DNA of 64,000 nt from Lumbricus terrestris (GCA_949752735.1 OX457052.1:37327868-37391867), one strand, 5' to 3'. Counted from the stretch's first letter, positions 46,745 through 58,844 are shown. Notes: generated from the letters alone by a model not told the origin. Made by a program: numbers and translations.

Positions 46745-47035
46745 TTATTGGGGCATGTCAAGACCCGAAAATTACGTTATTTTAGTCACATCATGCGACA
46801 ACAGGACAATATTGAGAGTAGTGTTATGACGGGATTGGATCGTAGCCGCGGTAGACCTAGAACATGCTGGCACGATAACATCATGACGTGGACCGATCTA
46901 TAAAGAGTGGATCTATTGAGGACAGTAGAGGACAGATATTGCTGGAGTACATTGGTCCGCTCATGCAGCCAACCGTCACGAATCGACGACGGCGGAGTGA
47001 CATGTGACATGACATGACATGACATGAAATGATTT
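46745..47035 (+). pseudogene. LINE ORF2 C-terminal fragment with (GACAT)n tail
   Basis: Reads FSHIMRQQDNIESSVMTG, RSRGRPRTCWHDNIMTWTDL, then a stop and RTVEDRYCW. It ends in GACATGACATGACATGACATG. Homologous to 40030 but with a different pentamer tail. Confidence 0.78.
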
Positions 47036-47519
47036 GCCGCGTTACAGTTGGCTTATTCTTCCATTTTATTTATTTATTTATTTCATGTATGGAAACGTTA
47101 CTAAAGCACGGCCGTGGTATACGTGACGACTCTGAAAAGCGCAAATATTCGCCAACAATGGCGTAAAATTTATAAATAATATATTTCTAAGACACCGGTT
47201 TTTTTATTATAATATAATATTGCTGTAAGACTCTCGTCCTAACTCCTAAGGATGTAAACAGTGAGTAAAACAAGGCTTTCCTTGAACACCTTTTAAACAG
47301 TGTTCAGCTGAGCAATATGACTACCATAATTGTGCGGCTAAACGTTACTCACGCGACTAAATCGGCGCATAACGAGGAAACGAAGATTATTGAAAATTAT
47401 CATAACATTAATTACATGAATAAACGAAATAATAATTGGACCTTAGCACCATTACTCATTATTTTCCTATAATATGCATATCGGATATTTCGCTAATTGC
47501 ATAAGCGAAATTAAGAACT

Positions 47520-47735
47520 AGAATAGACTTGTACGCGTGGTGTAGTGGCGGGTTTTGTGCATTAGAGTCGGAGGATTCGAGGTTCGGATCCACGCGATCC
47601 AACCGCGTAGTGACCATCATCAAGTCATTAACTGGCAATTGCACGTGCGCTTCGGCGGGAAATTCCGGTGCAGTATCAGCGTTGTAGTCGGGAGTGCCTC
47701 TGAGTAGTGAAATTGAAAGGGCGCCAGGTGGTGGT
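47520..47735 (+). repeat. tRNA-derived SINE (family 1) with the CR1-like LINE tail
   Basis: The head GCGTGGTGTAGTGGCGGG (A box) and GAGGTTCGGATCCACGC (B box) even pairs GCGTGG with CCACGC as an acceptor-like stem. The body contains GTGCGCTTCGGCGGGAAATT, and the 3' end GGGAGTGCCTCTGAGTAG ... TTGAAAGGGCGCC is the LINE tail. Confidence 0.87.
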
Positions 47736-47749
47736 TTTTCAGTTTAACG

Positions 47750-47842
47750 ACACAGTGTGGTAACAAAGACCATTAGCGACGCCCTCCTCCTTTATCCAGA
47801 CTTGGGACTGGCCCTGGCATAGAGCAACCAGTGGCGGAGCTA
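47750..47842 (+). repeat. unknown repeat with TTAGCGACGCCCTCCTCC core, copy 2
   Basis: GTGTGGTAACAAAGACCATT, AGCGACGCCCTCCTCCTTTA, GACTTGGGACTGGC and CAACCAGTGGCGGAG. Confidence 0.8.
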
Positions 47843-48223
47843 GGGCGCTAGGGCCTTGCAGCTTTTATTATGAATAGGCCGACCCATCGATGACTGTCAT
47901 GATTCAAGTTGGAAGAGTATTTATAATATTTCGAGGAAACTTTGTCAAATGCCTTCGGAGGAGGAAATTAGTTTTAGTATGTGTGGAATCATCCATCATG
48001 AAACTATGAACAATGCTTGCTTGTCCAAGAGTTTATCGACATCGTATGGTTACATTGACCGTTGACGTCTATGAACAATGAGGTCCAGACTAAAGTTATA
48101 AATGTCCTAGTTACCAATGTTATAGAGGTGTCGTACAAATTCATTGTGCAACTCTTTGCTTTCAATCACAGCTGCCGCTGCCGCCGCCGCTGCCGCCGCC
48201 GTCGTCGTCATCGTCGTCGTCGT

Positions 48224-48502
<279 letters not shown>

Positions 48503-48559
48503 CGTCATCATCGCCGTCGTCGTCATCGCCATAATCAAGATCATTACTTAGGCTATTTA

Positions 48560-48785
48560 TTTATCGGTTTCTCGCATTTTGCTATAGCGACCCTTCAAGC
48601 TCACTACTCAGAGGCGCTCCCAGATACAGCACGGACACTGAATTTGAATTTCACGCCGAAGCGCACGAGCAATCGTGAATGAAAGACTTGCTCAGGGTTC
48701 CTGCTCGGCGGCTTGAGGTTGATTCGAACCTGGCAACCTCCGGCTCCTAGGCACCAAACCCATCATTACACCAACTAGCTTCATG
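48560..48785 (-). repeat. tRNA-derived SINE (family 1)
   Basis: Minus strand: AGCTAGTTGGTGTAATGATG (A box), CCAGGTTCGAATCAACC (B box), GTGCGCTTCGGCGTGAAATT, then GGGAGCGCCTCTGAGTAG and CTTGAAGGGTCGCTATA. Confidence 0.88.
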
Positions 48786-48879
48786 ATATTAATTGTCATC
48801 TCCATCGATTGTTATTATTGTTAGTAATTATGATTGAAAATTACCAAGAAAATGAAAAAAGTAATACATGTGAGATGTG

Positions 48880-49200
48880 GATTTGGAGGAAGATGCAGAG
48901 AATATCTTGAAACGAAAAAGGAAAAACGAGTGGGTACGCATAGAGATTGGTATCGAAAACGATGAGTCGTTACAACAAACAGTGCAAAGAAGAAAGTTGG
49001 GTTTCTTTGGTCATGCTATGCGCTCAAATGGAATGAGAAAAGATATGATGCTGGCATGCGGATAGAGAAGGAGAAAACAAGGGCGGCCGAGGAAAATGTG
49101 GATGGATGTGGTTCACGAAACAACAGGAATGAACTTAGAAGAACAAAGAGAAGCGACACTGGAAAAAGAAATGGAGAAAACTGGTCATGACGGTCTCTAG
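48880..49200 (+). pseudogene. LINE ORF2 C-terminal fragment (frameshifted)
   Basis: Reads LQQTVQRRKLGFFGHAMRSN, then a stop, then in another frame GRPRKMWMDVVHETTGMN and a Glu-rich end. The same FFGHxxR...GRPRK.W.D pattern as 40030. No pentamer tail is visible; the next LINE fragment follows at 49232. Confidence 0.75.
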
Positions 49201-49573
49201 AGTTCAAGGAACTGAAAGCACGAGAACCAAGAATTGTAATTGCTAGATTACTTTATGCCTCCCCTGTTTGGTGGGGATTTGCCAACGCAATTGAGTGTAA
49301 ACGTCTTAACGGTCTTTTAAGAAAATTGATCCGTTCAAGCTTTCTGCCTACCGATTTCCCTAGTTTTGACACTCTCTGTTCTAGAGCTGATTCTGCTCTT
49401 TTCCGCTCTATCCTCTTAAATCCTTGTCACATTCTTCACGACCTCCTCCCTCCCCTTAAGGTCACTCCATACAATACTCGACCAAGGTCACATAATCTAA
49501 CCCTTCCTAGAGTTGATTCTTTTGCCAGAAACAGTTTTATTGTGCGAATGCTATATATAACTTTGCATAAATG

Positions 49574-51356
49574 CAGTGTTTAATCTAGACGTCTCTGGGG
49601 GGGAAAGTTCCCCCCCAGGATTGACATTTCCCCCCCCAGAAAAAATTGACGAAATGATATTGGTTTTTAGTTACTGCTTTCGTCATTGTTTTACATGAAG
49701 TGTTATAATATATCGTGATATTATTTATTATTATATAATTATAGTGACATTATTTTACTACTATAATATATGATACTATCATGTTAAGATGACACCTTAA
49801 AATGCTGCCATTGCAATGTGGAAATCCAAAAAGTTTATAATGGGTCACTGAAACAGTACAGCTATCTTGTTAAGATGACCCCTTAAAATGCTGCCATTGC
49901 AATGTGGAAATCCAAAAATTTTCTAATGGGTCAATGAAAAAGTACAGCTATTTTGTTAAGATGACCCCTTAAAATGCTGCCATTGCAATGTGGAAATCCA
50001 AAAATTTTGTAATGGGTCACTGAAACAGTACGGCTATCTTGTTAAGATGACCCCTTAAAATGCTGCCATTGCAATGTGGAAATCCAAAAATTTTGTAATG
50101 GGTCACTGAAAAAGTACAACTATTTTGTTAAGAGGACACCTTAAAATGCTGCCATTTGCAATGTGGAAATCCAAAAATTTTCTAATGGGTCACTGAAACA
50201 GTACAGCTATCTTGTTAAGATGACCCCTTAAAATGCTGCTATTGCAATGTGGAAATCCAAAAATTTTCTAATGGGTCACTGAAAAAGTACAGCTATTTTG
50301 TTAAGACGACACCTTAAAATGCTGACATTGTAATGTGGAAATCCAAAAAGTTTCTAATGGGTCACTGAAACAGTACAGCTATTTTGTTAAGATGACCCCT
50401 TAAATGCTGCCATTGCAATGTGGAAATCCAAAAATTTTCTAATCTGTCACTGAAAAAGTACAGCTATTTTGTTAAGACGACACCTTAAAATGCTGACATT
50501 GTAATGTGGAAATCCAAAAAGTTTCTAATGGGTCACTGAAACAGTACAGCTATTTTGTTAAGATGACCCCTTAAAATGCTGCCATTGCAATGTGGAAATC
50601 CAAACATTTTCTTATGGGTCACTGAAAAAGTACAGCTATTTTGTTAAGACGACACCTTAAAATGCTGCCATTGTAATGTGGAAATTCAAAAAGTTTCTAA
50701 TGGGTCACTGAAACAGTACAGCTATTTTGTTAAGATGACCCCTTAAATGCTGCCATTGCAATGTGGAAATCCAAAAATTTTCTAATGGGTCACTGAAAAA
50801 GTACAGCTATTTTGTTAAGACGACACCTTAAAATGCTGCCATTTGCAATGTGGAAATTCACAAAGTTTCTAATGGGTCACTGAAACAGTACAGCTATTTT
50901 GTTAAGATAACCCCTTAAAATGCTGCCATTGCAATGTGGAAATCCAAAATTTTTCTAATGGGTCACTGAAAAAGTACAGCTATTTTGTTAAGACGACACC
51001 TTAAAATGCTGCCATTGTAATGTGGAAATTCAAAAAGTTTCTAATGGGTCACTGAAACAGTACACCTATTTTGTTAAGATGACCCCTTAAAATGCTGTCA
51101 TTTCAATGTGGAAATCCAAAAATTTTCTAATGGGCCCCTGAAAAAGTACAGCTATTTTGTTAAGACGACACCTTAAAATGCTGCCATTGCAATGTGGAAA
51201 TTCAAAAAGTTTCTGATGGGGAGGGGCGCATCCCCCTCCCTATACCCCTCCCCGTCTCAGTGCTACGTGCATCACGAGCGTCCTTCGGACATTCAAATGT
51301 TTCCCCCCCAGAAACCCCAATCCCCCCCCAGAGGAGGGGGACTAGATTAAACACTG
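49574..51356. mobile_element. non-autonomous hAT element (N2) with internal satellite
   Basis: Perfect 15-bp inverted repeats CAGTGTTTAATCTAG / CTAGATTAAACACTG are flanked by the exact 8-bp duplication CATAAATG (49566-49573, 51357-51364). C/G-runs (CCCCCCAG) lie inside both ends. Most of the interior is an 86-bp satellite. No transposase. It sits in a LINE fragment, and a fragment of the same family lies in N1 at 3667. Confidence 0.95.
49783..51215 (+). repeat. 86-bp tandem satellite with 172-bp dimer periodicity
   Basis: TGTTAAGATGACCCCTTAAA recurs every 86 bp (49783, 49869, 49955, 50041), about 16 copies. From about 50100 on, units alternate: GACGACACCTT ... AAAAAGTTTC ... GAAACAGTACAG and GATGACCCCTT ... 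AAAAATTTTC ... GAAAAAGTACAG, a 172-bp higher-order unit. Confidence 0.93.
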
Positions 51357-51439
51357 CATAAATGTTTTCTATTATTTATTTCCTCTGTAAACTACTGTGC
51401 GTTTGCTGGTGGTATAATAAAGAATATTCTTATTTATTT

Positions 51440-53065
51440 ACTTACTTAGTAGCAGTAGGCTAGTAGTAATAATGGCAAAAACGTTGATTAGTACTGAGCA
51501 TTTCAGCAGTATTGATTTAACTATTGGTGACCAATTATACACTGTCGGAAAATTTCCAAATTTTTTATTAGTTTGCGATTTTCAACGTAGGATATTATAG
51601 AGCAAAGTAAATTTATTTATGTTTCATCAAAAGAAGGTCGATACGAAGACTAGTTACTGTAGCCTACCAACTATTCAATGTCTGCTTAAACACCTTAGAA
51701 ACAAGATTACTTGAAGCTATATATATTTATAATTTTTCAGCATTGCAGTGCAGGGTCAACAACGCCGTATTATGTAATTGCACAATTACCCCAGGACTAG
51801 AAGCCCAAATAACAATAGTATTATATTATCCTGCAAGAACGTAAGAAAGAGCGCACGCGGAAAAGTTAATACCCGGTTCTTAGCCAGAGAGTAAGATTTG
51901 AAAATTTGAGTTGAGAGGTGTTGCTCAAAATAAATACACTTCGCTGACTTTTATTCCTATCGCTGTTGATCTTCAAGATGCACGAATCATTATCCATGAA
52001 TGACTAGAATTTCATTCCACTGACAAATCATTCTCCTCCTTTCATAGCTTCAAAGCTGATGCGCTGGATCAAATCTTCCCATAAAAAGATAATAATGAAA
52101 GCACGCTATTCTTCATAATAATAAACAATCCTTTCCTCAAATATTTCCTATGGAAGAAGAATCTAAATCACTGTCATCTTCAATATACTAAATACCTTTT
52201 CGCTCGAATTAATCAAATAATTTCCAGACATAACAGCAAAACTTTTGATGGCTTTGCCAGAGATTCCCGACATGTGATTGTGGCTTGTGGTGCGATTCAA
52301 AAACACGTCGTAACAAAAAGTACAAAAACATGGCAGTTGATGCCAAATACAATGAGTTGACAAACCCAGATAGACCCTGGCAGGCACAAATCATCGCACG
52401 CATGACACGCAGTAGATCAGAAAATCATTTCTGTTGAGTCATCGGTATTTTCCCTTAAAATATTGTTAAACTCTGGTTCTAAAGGAGTTGAAAATGAACA
52501 AAACATCCTTAAACTTAAACACCTCTGAAACTGTTTCCAACGATGCTATAAAAGGTATTATAGGCATCTCGTATTTGTTGTGAGGCTTTTCTCGAAATGA
52601 CGAATGATATTATAGCGTCAATTAGAACCGTTACTAAGATGTTGGTGTTTTAGAATCAAAATCCGGCGTGGAACTCCACAGCGGCTTGCACTTTGGGAGG
52701 GTCAGTCCAAAGACTGAATCAAGAAGGAGGGCTTTGTTATCACGGAATGTTATTCAACTGAAATAACCAACCATGGTACACAGAAAATTCTAACAAGGGA
52801 GTCGCAAATCATTGTGAAGGACAGTAAAATGGAACCCCAAAAACTTTAGACGCCATTTTGGATTAAAACTCTTGTTATACTATGGCTCCAATTCTCTGTA
52901 TAATATTCATGTCCATCTAAATCTGTCGATGTCATTCTTTCCCGCCATAAGCTGCTGTTAACCTATGATTTCAAAACAGTTATAAGTGAACATAATTAGC
53001 CCATTTAGACACCTTTAAGATATTTTCTAGTGAGGCTATATGAACCACCATATGCGATTCAAGAA
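51440..53065. other. gene-free DNA
   Basis: No gene supported. A degraded copy of the TAGCGACGCC repeat lies near 52690-52745 and AAACACCTCTGAAACTGTTT near 52518 recurs in the Helitron near 57858. Confidence 0.4.
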
Positions 53066-53069
53066 TCTT

Positions 53070-53157
53070 GCTCTTAAGTGCTGTAATATGCCGAGCAAAT
53101 TTCTGTCCAGGGTAACGGCCTCTGTTGTCATAGACCCTGGTCAAATCGGATCCATCC
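53070..53157 (-). repeat. 88-bp interspersed repeat, copy 2
   Basis: Minus strand identical in frame to the other copies (DGSDLTRVYDNRGRYPGQKF). The flanking open frame runs from 53180 to 52980 but is not shared with other copies. Confidence 0.87.
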
Positions 53158-53159
53158 AA

Positions 53160-54100
53160 ATTAAAAATAGTTTCTTCCAATGCCTCATTAAGCTATCATA
53201 GCTCCAAGCGCCTGTGTAAGATGCCAAACAAGATCTGTTAACAGCAACTGACTGTGCATTATATTATGGGTTTAACTACAGTTCATGGGCAAAAATCTTG
53301 TTTGACTTAAAATGCAACAGTTTTTGTCATCATACGCTGCTGTTAGACTGTAATAGAACGAGTTTAAACGGGGTCTCTGATTGCCAGTCCCAAGGAGTCT
53401 GTAGAAAGGAGGTCAGCGATACTAATCAGCTATGTTATGAGGCGTCATCGACTGCTGCAGACAACAACTAATAAATCAAGCAACCAAATGCAACGCATAA
53501 ATCGCGAGATCAAAATCATATTATATAGGCCTAGGATGTGTGTCAACGCCACAAAAAGTCGCAATGCAATGCACTGTAATAGATCTCGTTTGAGACACTT
53601 CTATCAAATTCAAATGATGCTATCCCATACCGTTTTAATTTTTTTAAACGGCATGAAACCACAGAATGTCACTACAACTAGCAAACGGCATCGTTGACAT
53701 CAATACCACGGCATCAGCAAAAAGACGCCACGTTAAGATTTGAAACTATCAGGAGTCAACTTTTCCACTGGACCTCTGGGTATTGACCGCAAATGACTTG
53801 GTGTTGATGTTGCATCTTTGTATAGTGTTTATCAGATGCAAAGGCTATAGAAGTTCATAATTATCATTACTTAGTTGAGAATTATTGCCAACGACGAAGT
53901 GCTAGTGTTTGAATATTGCCAATTAATACCAACGGCCTATGAAGCCATAAATGAATGATGAGATAAAATATCCTTAATGCTCCACTTAGACACCTTTAAA
54001 ACAGTTTTTAACTGTTGTATAAAAGCGCTTGAGCAATTGCGTTAATCGTATGGATAATTTCCTGCGTTAATATTCTGAATATTGGTGGTGGTGGTGGTGG
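53160..54100. other. gene-free DNA
   Basis: No gene supported. ACACCTTTAAAACAG near 53990 is another AAAGGTGT-type word. Confidence 0.4.
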
Positions 54101-54104
54101 TAGT

Positions 54105-54205
54105 TGCAGTTTAACGTCACTGTGTGGTAACAAAGACCACTAGCGACGCCCTCCTCCTCTATCCAGGCTTGGGACTAGCACTGGTAGAGCGCAACCAGTG
54201 GCGGA
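54105..54205 (+). repeat. unknown repeat with CTAGCGACGCCCTCCTCC core, copy 3
   Basis: GTGTGGTAACAAAGACCACT, AGCGACGCCCTCCTCCTCTA, GGCTTGGGACTAGC and CAACCAGTGGCGGAG, preceded by (GGT)n. Confidence 0.8.
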
Positions 54206-54704
54206 GTTGTTACAGCTTGGTTTTGGCGATTGATTCCCTGTGCATTTAACGCCATGACAGTGAATGAATAAAATAACAATCAGGACTTTGCCAGAATCTC
54301 ACAAGGGGAATCGATAAATAATATTATGTCTCTATATAACAATTCTAACCAACCTGTCATTTCATTCTTATCAGAAATACATGTGTATCTTGAGTTCTAG
54401 TCTCCGAAAACACTGTCATCAATGGATGCCTATTCCTGGAATGATATAACTTTTATTCTGTTTGAAATATTTGAATACACATTTGCTCATTGCCCGTAAA
54501 TATGATTTTTTTAATCATGTCTTATCAATATAGACAAATTTTTACATGAATTATTGCAGTAAAAAGAGAGGTTTGATTTTGTCCGTTCACCGTGTATATA
54601 ATTATATTCTTCAACTTCAGAATCCGTGACGGATGAAATGTACCACAAAACTGTTGAAAACGAAACTAAATTGAACAAAACTGAGTGAGCGCTCGTGGAT
54701 AGGA

Positions 54705-54995
54705 TGGTGCCCTGCATCATCATCATCATTCGTCGCCTACTCCACCAATGGGAGCGTTGCACAATGAGTTGATTAAATTTCTCCAACGTGTCCGATCCTC
54801 AGTCACAGTGATGGCCATGTTCAGATCTAAACCCAGCCTTGCCAAGTCTTCATTAAATTTTATCATCGTGAGCTGGGTAGTTATAAGTCTTCCTCATGGG
54901 GGAATCCAGGAAGACGGAGCCTGCGCCAGTAGGCTAGTGCCTGTCTAGAGTCTGAGCCTGCTGGCATTCGAGCTATGTGCCCAGGCAGCCCCAGA
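54705..54995 (-). pseudogene. LINE ORF2 C-terminal fragment with (GAT)n tail
   Basis: Minus strand reads RRRLGLPGHIARMPAGSDSR, then, after shifts, LNMAITVTEDRTRWRNLINS and LCNAPIGGVGDE stop, followed by ATGATGATGATG. The TEDRTRWR motif matches the ends of the other LINE fragments. Confidence 0.7.
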
Positions 54996-55574
54996 CGCCT
55001 CCGTCTAGTAGTACCGCATGCCGTTAATGGTGCCATTAAGTTGTTTGTCATTTTGCCCTGCGTTCGGTTTTAAAGTAATGCTCAAGAAATTTGAGCTTGA
55101 GATCATAATTACGAAGCAGTTGAGCGGTTCAGAATTTTCAAAATGCATCGATCAGTACTTTCTGTTAACGTCGGCCTTAAGAGTTATAGTGCATGTGGTA
55201 TATATTATGTCAACAGTTCATTCCGTTCATATAGACTGTCTGCTGTCGAAGATGTTGGAACATCGATACCTCAGCGAACTGCGATATTTGCATACAGCTG
55301 ACATATTGAGATGAGATGTACCTAGCTAATAGGAAACAAAGTGAATGAGATCGCCCGATCCATCATCTTCATCTCTCCATCAGTTCAATATTTAACGCCA
55401 AATGTGATTTCGCTGCTGTAGAAATGACATCATCCCGGTAGCCTATAATTCAATTCCTTTTTTCAAGGAGTCACTGAATTGGAAGAACCGTGTGATAACA
55501 AAATCATTAGCGACGCCATCTTCGTCGATGAAGGATCGTCATGCAACGGTATATGCCACGGATGAGAAATTTAT

Positions 55575-55672
55575 TATATCAGCAAAGAGCGTTTTAGAGG
55601 TGTCCATGATAAATTGTCTAGCGACATCTTGCGGATATTGATGTAGCCGATCTGATTTACATATGCCATGAA
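55575..55672 (+). repeat. TAGCGACATCTTG repeat, copy 2
   Basis: GAGGTGTCCATGATAAATTG, TCTAGCGACATCTTGCGGAT, TGATGTAGCCGATCTGATTT. Confidence 0.7.
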
Positions 55673-55704
55673 ATGTCGATTAATGTTCGAAACTATAATA
55701 ATAA

Positions 55705-55915
<211 letters not shown>

Positions 55916-55929
55916 ACTGCCCATGAAAT

Positions 55930-56037
55930 ACTAATGTCCACAGTGAAAAGAATATAGAGACGAGGCCATAGCAATGCAGTCGGCCTTCCGCATTGCTATG
56001 GCCTCTTCTCTATATTCTTTTCACTGTGGACATTAGT
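55930..56037. repeat. 48-bp near-perfect hairpin
   Basis: The left arm 55930-55977 and right arm 55990-56037 are complementary over 48 bp with one mismatch, around a 12-nt loop. Arms begin ACTAATGTCCACAGTG and end CACTGTGGACATTAGT. It lies 14 bp after the microsatellite. It could be a fold-back element, a hairpin RNA precursor, or an inverted duplication. Confidence 0.93.
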
Positions 56038-56039
56038 TA

Positions 56040-56310
56040 CTGTAGCTCTTTGGTTGTTTCTTGCTCTCACTGCGCAGTCACTCCTATGCTGACGATGTCC
56101 AATCATAATGCAAAATGCTGATTTATTTATTTGTTTATTTATTTATTGTAAGTGTCGCAACATGAGTATGCCAATGCCATTATGTGATTTAATGCCGTCA
56201 AACAATGAATGTTAGTGACATTGTACAGTACTTTATAACAACTTAATATAGAGAATAAGCTTTATTGAAATCAAGAAGATCAAGTTGAGCTGCAAAAAAC
56301 TGGTTCAGTA
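56040..56310. other. gene-free DNA
   Basis: No gene or clear repeat apart from a short (TTTA)n run near 56120. Confidence 0.4.
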
Positions 56311-56314
56311 CCCT

Positions 56315-56402
56315 GCTCCTAAGTGCTGTAATATGCCGAGCAAATTTCTGTCCAGGGTAACGGCCTCTGTTGTCATTGACCCTGGTCAAATCGGATCCAT
56401 CC
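56315..56402 (-). repeat. 88-bp interspersed repeat, copy 3
   Basis: Same as copy 2 with Y to N (VNDNRGRYPG) and K to R changes. Confidence 0.87.
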
Positions 56403-56649
56403 AGCAACATGCTAACAACCTTACGTTCCACTGATTCCATCTATAATACTAACACCATGGACTCTATCTGGAGCATCTTAAATCTACGTCGATGCTTAAA
56501 ATTGCCCACAGACACCGAACAATGACTGCTCTACTTAGACTTGGCGGATTTTTTTATTGTGACACAACAATTGCAATGTGTGAACTAACTAAGTGACTAA
56601 TTGTCACAAAACTGTTGGCCAAATGCTAATTGAAGGCTCTCGAGTATAA

Positions 56650-56850
56650 GCTGGTGCCCTGCATTTGGATTTAGAGCACAGCTCAAGACAGTTGGAGCTA
56701 GCGATTACGATTTCGAAGAATCAGAACGTTTCACTCCTTCCAAAAATGCAACGATTCGAGTGGAAAGGCTATTTTCTGCTATCGGTGTCTTTAAGAAATC
56801 CTCCCTAGCCAGCACCTAATTCGTCCCATTGACTGCCTGCTGCCAACAGT
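56650..56850 (+). pseudogene. hAT transposase C-terminal relic
   Basis: KNATIRVERLFSAIGVFKKS followed by SLAST and a stop matches the ERxFSxxGxxxxKxRxxL motif of the hAT C-terminal dimerisation region. The upstream CPAFGFRAQLKTVGAS resembles CPAFGFKVMLKKFELE at 55055, so a second relic may lie there. No inverted repeats were found. Confidence 0.45.
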
Positions 56851-57194
56851 GAGGGACCCTCAAATCTAGAAGATCGACAATGCAAATCATATTAATTACA
56901 ATTGACCGTTTGTGATTTACTTAGATTATTGGAGACACAGTTACTCACAATTATTGTGAGATTTATTAGCTTCATCCTTTCATCCGCAACATTTTTAACT
57001 GCAGATGTGTTTTCGACGGCGGTAGAACTGACATCGTCCAGGGTATTTCGGTTCTTCTTCCGGTTTGGTCTTGTTGAATGTCTAGTTTTGTGAAGAATCA
57101 GCGGAATTGCATGAGTGCTTTGCATTAGCAACGCCTTCCTACACTTAATGGCGGCGAGTGACGAGGGTAATGATCTTTTTGAAATAAAATTGTT

Positions 57195-57304
57195 ATGCTG
57201 TCATCATCATCATCAGCATCGTCGTAGTCACCGTCACCGTCACCGTCGCTGTCGTCGTCGTCACCGTCGTTGTCGTCGTCGTCGTCATCATCATCATCAT
57301 CATA
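57195..57304. repeat. (CAT/CGT/CCGTCA)n array
   Basis: Impure triplet array just left of the Helitron end. Confidence 0.9.
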
Positions 57305-57329
57305 GCGACGAACACGCTGTATAAAAAAA

Positions 57330-58138
57330 CTAGCTGGGTACCCGGCGTTGCCCGGGAATTTTAGGATTCGGGCCGTTCCCGAAAATCCCTCCCTCCGTCT
57401 CTCCCTCCATCCCACCATCCCTCCCACCCTCCTTCCATCCCTCCCACTCTCCCACCCTCCCTCTCACTCTCCCACCCTTTCTCCCGCCCTCTCTTCCACC
57501 CTCCCTCCCACCTTTCCTCTCACCCTCCCACACTCCCTCACTACCTCCCTGCGTTCTATCCTCCCTCCCACCCACCATCCCTCTCACCCTCCAACCCTCT
57601 CACCATCCAACCCTCCCACCCACCCACCCACCCTCCCCCCATCCATCCCTCCTTGCCTCCCTCCCACCCTCCCACCATCCTTCCATCCTACCGTCTCTCC
57701 ATCCATCCCACCTTCCCACCATCCCTCCAACCCTCCCTCCCTTCCTCCTTTCTACCCTCCCTCCCTCTCTGACCCCACCACACCCACACCCCACCACACT
57801 CCGTCCTCGACCGGTACGCGACCCGTGAAATCCGGACTGCAAAAGCGCTGGCCTTAAACACCTCTGAAGCGGTTTCAACCGCTGCTTTTATGCGTATGGG
57901 ACCGATTGAAAAGTGCTGTCATAAGCTTGTGAGGGAAACGGCCAACCGGGAAAATGAGGGTTTTTGCCCCCACACTGGCCCCCATGGTGGGAGAGATTCG
58001 CCGACCTCCCCATCTGCCAGTGTCGGGTCGACCCCGACCCTGCGAAGGATTGAGGTCGATTGCTTCAAAACTTTGGCGTGCATAGCTAATTAGCAATCAA
58101 ACAAACACACAGACTTGCTAAAAATAATATAAATAAAC
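57330..58138 (-). mobile_element. non-autonomous Helitron carrying a CCCTCC array
   Basis: The minus strand ends with the hairpin CCCGGGCAACGCCGGG, then TACCCAGCTAG, followed by T. The 5' end near 58138 reads TTTATTTATATTATTTTTAG and then GTGTGTTTGTTTG, close to the Helitron start at 12636, though TC is not clear. The interior has ~400 bp of CCCTCC-type repeat and no helicase. Confidence 0.8.
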
Positions 58139-58139
58139 T

Positions 58140-58312
58140 GTCGGTCGTATCGGATGTATATAATTTTTTTATGATCTATAGTATCAGAAAAGAACGTTAT
58201 AGCGGTGTCCAAGATTTTGAACTCTATTAGTATTAACAAATTGTTTTGTGACATCTTGCGGTGTTGATGTAACCTATCTGAGTTAGCGAAAAAGTTGTTG
58301 ACAGTTGTTAAC
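58140..58312 (+). repeat. TAGCGACATCTTG repeat, copy 3
   Basis: AGCGGTGTCCAAGATTTTG, TTTGTGACATCTTGCGGTG, TGATGTAACCTATCTGAGTT. It abuts the Helitron 5' end. Confidence 0.7.
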
Positions 58313-58414
58313 AGCTGCTAATGTAAATTAATGAAAAGGTGAATAAAGGTGTCATTATATTACGCATTTTGGGACATATTTTAACTAAGATCCATACATT
58401 CATTTTCCATTCAT

Positions 58415-58800
58415 TCAAGTATTTATATAGCACCTCTTCAGAGAAGCTACTCAGAGGTGCTCCCTACTCCAGCACGGCCAAAAAGAAAAGTTTTCAAGTG
58501 CCTAAATAATGTGTCCGAGATTGACCTAGGGAACAGACGCCGGACCAACCACAGAAAAGCACAACTTTGCATGATGGAGGTACGACCAAACGGCACTGAG
58601 AGCACGCCACTATCAGCTGAGCGTAGGGACTGACTAGTCCAAATACTTGACACAGGCCGACAAAGATCAATTAGGTAAGTTGGAGCAAGACCTAGCTGGC
58701 ATCGCCATATCAAGGAAGATACTCTGCATTCGATACGCCGACGGACAGGGAGCCAGCGCAGAACTTCCATCATGTAATTTGATATGTGACTCAACTTGGG
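58415..58800 (-). pseudogene. CR1/L2-like LINE 3' fragment
   Basis: The minus strand reads MSHISNYMMEVLRWLPVRRR, LIWRCQLGLAPTYLIDLC and ends LFGRAGVGSTSE stop, equivalent to the ORF end at 42205. The tail GGGAGCACCTCTGAGTAG ... TGAAGAGGTGCTATATAAAT then (GAATG)n follows. A frame change occurs near CAFLWLVRRL. Confidence 0.87.
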
Positions 58801-58844
58801 CTATTGAATAATAAGGCGCGCTGCAGTGTGTAGAATATTGCGTT

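Larger units (their letters stand above)
49232..51440 (+). pseudogene. LINE ORF2 C-terminus interrupted by a hAT element
   Basis: IARLLYASPVWWGFANAIEC through TRPRSHNLTLPRVDSFARNS matches the end of the LINE at 24905 (RLLYASPAWWGYTTAIDR, RSRPHNFELPRKDD). After the hAT element (49574-51356) the LINE 3' end continues with ATGTTTTCTATTATTTATTT to a TAATAAAGAATATTC tail near 51435. It is 5'-truncated. Confidence 0.82.

Noticed and set aside
49783..51215. CRISPR-like array
   Set aside because: Units are contiguous with no unique spacers, and the array lies inside a hAT element of a eukaryotic genome.
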